Shown here one piece after another: positions 19,345-21,142 of a DNA stretch of 21,142 nucleotides. The stretch's first letter is position 1. The number at the start of each line of letters is the position of its first letter. The notes under the pieces were generated by a model. That model saw only the letters and a list, made by a program, of their open reading frames with translations. It searched no databases and had not been told where the DNA came from. Origin of the DNA: Rodentolepis nana (taxonomy: Eukaryota; Platyhelminthes; Cestoda; Cyclophyllidea; Hymenolepididae); contig UZAE01012570.1 in NCBI GenBank assembly GCA_900617975.1, positions 1 through 21,142 on the forward strand. Reading direction: 5' to 3'. The translations under genes were made by a program, and so were the position numbers.

Positions 19345-20680
19345 TTAAATACCCTGCTCGTAACTGATAACTATCCTTATTAATAAGCGAAAGTATAACC
19401 CATACCAAAAGAATTGAGTGCCACTAAAGCGCAAAATACGGTTTTGCAATGTACTGTTACCACCGGATACAGTTTTGAAATGCACATATGCATTTAATCT
19501 CAAATGAAAGTACAGTGCTAAATCCCTAAGTGAGAGAATGCCTCCACTGGAAATAAATCAATTTGACTGCAACGTCACGCTAATATCAGGAGACGATATT
19601 AAATGAAAAATGGTGAAAATTAAGGATAACGAACAATATCTTTTGAGGATACGTAATATTGGTAACATCAATGAGCATTTCCATAAGTAGTGATGATGAC
19701 ATTGTCTATAAGATGCATTAATTTACTAAAGTCGACTTGAATTTCTTAAACTACATTAGTTTATTGCATAGCATAATTTTAAACGCCATGAGCACTAGGT
19801 GTTTTCATATCAACATTTTTAGGTGAAACTGTAAATCTCATTGGAATTTAACTGACTACTTAATAATTTAAAGTAAAAAGTTATCAAATATTCCTTGCTC
19901 TTGCTCCATGATGGACTAGCTTGATTAAAAATTAGCACTTGCTTATCCAAAACTTTGAAACCTGCCTTTTTACTTCCATTTCTGAGACTAAAATTTTTTG
20001 CATTCAATGGTAACTACTTGATGTTACTTTTCAGCAGATAATCTAATAGAGTGTCCTACTCTTTTGCAATGGAGATCGAGATGCCAATGTCGAATGAAAA
20101 TCCTTTGCCTTATATGGATCAACGGATTTCTTTGAGCCTTTGTTTGATTCAATCTTTTATGAATACTTCATTTAGAGTATAGATTCAATAAGCTGCAAAT
20201 AACTGTGAGAACATTTCTAAAATCGATTTTCTTGATACGTCTTTTGCGGGACTTGAATCAAATTAACAAATTATTATAGAGCATTAATACTTTAAAAATT
20301 TTATAGTAATCCCAAACAGAATTAAATATTTGTACATATCTGAAGCGATGAAGCCCTCACAATTAAAATTAAAATATAAATTGAAATTTGAAAAGGTTTT
20401 TAAGAGGTCATTTATAAATTGAACAAGCTAGTAGTTTGTTCTCATAGTTAGTAACTTTGAATTTGGTTCTAATGATTACTTAGTAAATAAACTTTATGTA
20501 AGGAGAATTTGCTACAATTCTCACAAGAAATGCATGGTGTAAAATTTGTTAGCAGTTCTTACTTTTTCGTTAATTAAATAGAAATTTCTTAGCAAACATC
20601 TCTTTCTGAAACTATTTCTACTTTAATAGCTTCAAGAATTATAATTAAATACAATATCAACGCATTTTCGACTGGAAAAC
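19345..20680. other. AT-rich intergenic region, no gene seen
   Basis: No supported gene. A minus-strand frame of 62 codons (19819-20007) has no motif. No repeats or RNA genes recognised. Confidence 0.5.
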
Positions 20681-20830
20681 GAGCCACGTGGATTATTATT
20701 CAACCCTTCCCTTTGAATAACTGGACTATAGCAAAGGACCACAGGCTATTTACAATTTGGATAGTAGCTGTATGAGGGAAGACACCAAGAGTGAACGCAG
20801 CATCAAGGTGTCAGTTGTCTTGACCTTTAG

Positions 20831-21076
20831 TTGTTTGCCATTTCTAACTCAATTAACCCTCCACCGCTAATGTCATGGATATTGGCCCCACGTCATTTGG
20901 CGATTACACAATTTATCCTCTATGATCCAAGTGGAGATCGCATACATGAATTGAGGCACCGATTCCCTAGTTTATTTTCTGAATCAGAGAATTATTCTAT
21001 TAGCCGCACCTATATCTTTTTACAAAATAGTCTACTGGGTACAAATCCCCTAACGAGTCAAGAGAAATTCCATTAA
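20831..21076 (+). other. Unrecognised 81-codon open frame at right edge
   Basis: The frame begins directly after an acceptor-like CTTGACCTTTAG ending at 20830, has no ATG at its head, and stops at TAA 21074-21076. Its composition (NPPPLMSWILAPRHLA, FILYDPSGDRIHELRHRF) is more protein-like than its surroundings, and the 150 bases before it are also less AT-rich. This could be a terminal exon or part of a decayed element continuing past the window. I recognise no family. Confidence 0.2.
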
Positions 21077-21142
21077 AGAGCTAGATCAATAAATGGGAAC
21101 AACATTTTGCGAATAGATTGACGAGTCATACGGTGAAATGAG

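Noticed and set aside
1..21142. CRISPR array, operon, phage or other prokaryotic system
   Set aside because: No regularly spaced repeats or prokaryotic gene packing. The window is intron-bearing animal DNA.

Overview
This is animal nuclear DNA. It is AT-rich (roughly two thirds A+T by eye) and holds one intron-bearing protein gene that I can recognise. The host is most likely a parasitic flatworm, with a cestode the best guess. That rests on the N-terminal sequence style of the Na+/K+-ATPase, on the very short introns near its 5' end (41 and 46 nt), and on the sparse gene layout. No marker gene fixes the species, so this is inference.

Layout. Bases 1-871 are the decayed 3' end of a non-LTR retrotransposon: an RNase H domain, a linker and a zinc-knuckle-like tail, with a frameshift and stops, then a C-rich 3' UTR and an (AAT)n tail. 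Bases 872-2490 are AT-rich and empty apart from presumed upstream sequence of the next gene. Bases 2797-6502 (+ strand) hold a complete Na+/K+-ATPase alpha subunit in eight coding exons. They join to 3045 nt, or 1014 residues plus stop, and every splice junction is GT-AG and keeps the frame. About 1.1 kb after the stop could be 3' UTR, judged by the first AATAAA.

Bases 7.6-21.1 kb form a long AT-rich stretch with no gene I can name. It holds small islands that look less random than their surroundings: an RNase H-like relic (9614-9781), a GC-richer repeat-like patch (11150-11235), a purine-rich patch ending in a perfect AG|GTAAGT donor (13850-14129), a (CT)n microsatellite (16565-16585), a decayed protein-like frame with one internal stop (18066-18287), a patch bounded by 11-bp inverted repeats (18877-19229), and an 81-codon open frame at the right edge (20831-21076). 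None is a confident gene.

Function. Only the ATPase is functionally interpretable. It is the catalytic subunit of the plasma-membrane sodium pump, with all phosphorylation, nucleotide and cation-site motifs intact. The most interesting coding detail is its first extracellular loop, where the positions equivalent to mammalian Tyr108 and Gln111 are His and Thr. Position 111 is a classic determinant of cardiac-glycoside sensitivity. I saw no CRISPR array, operon, rRNA or convincing tRNA gene.
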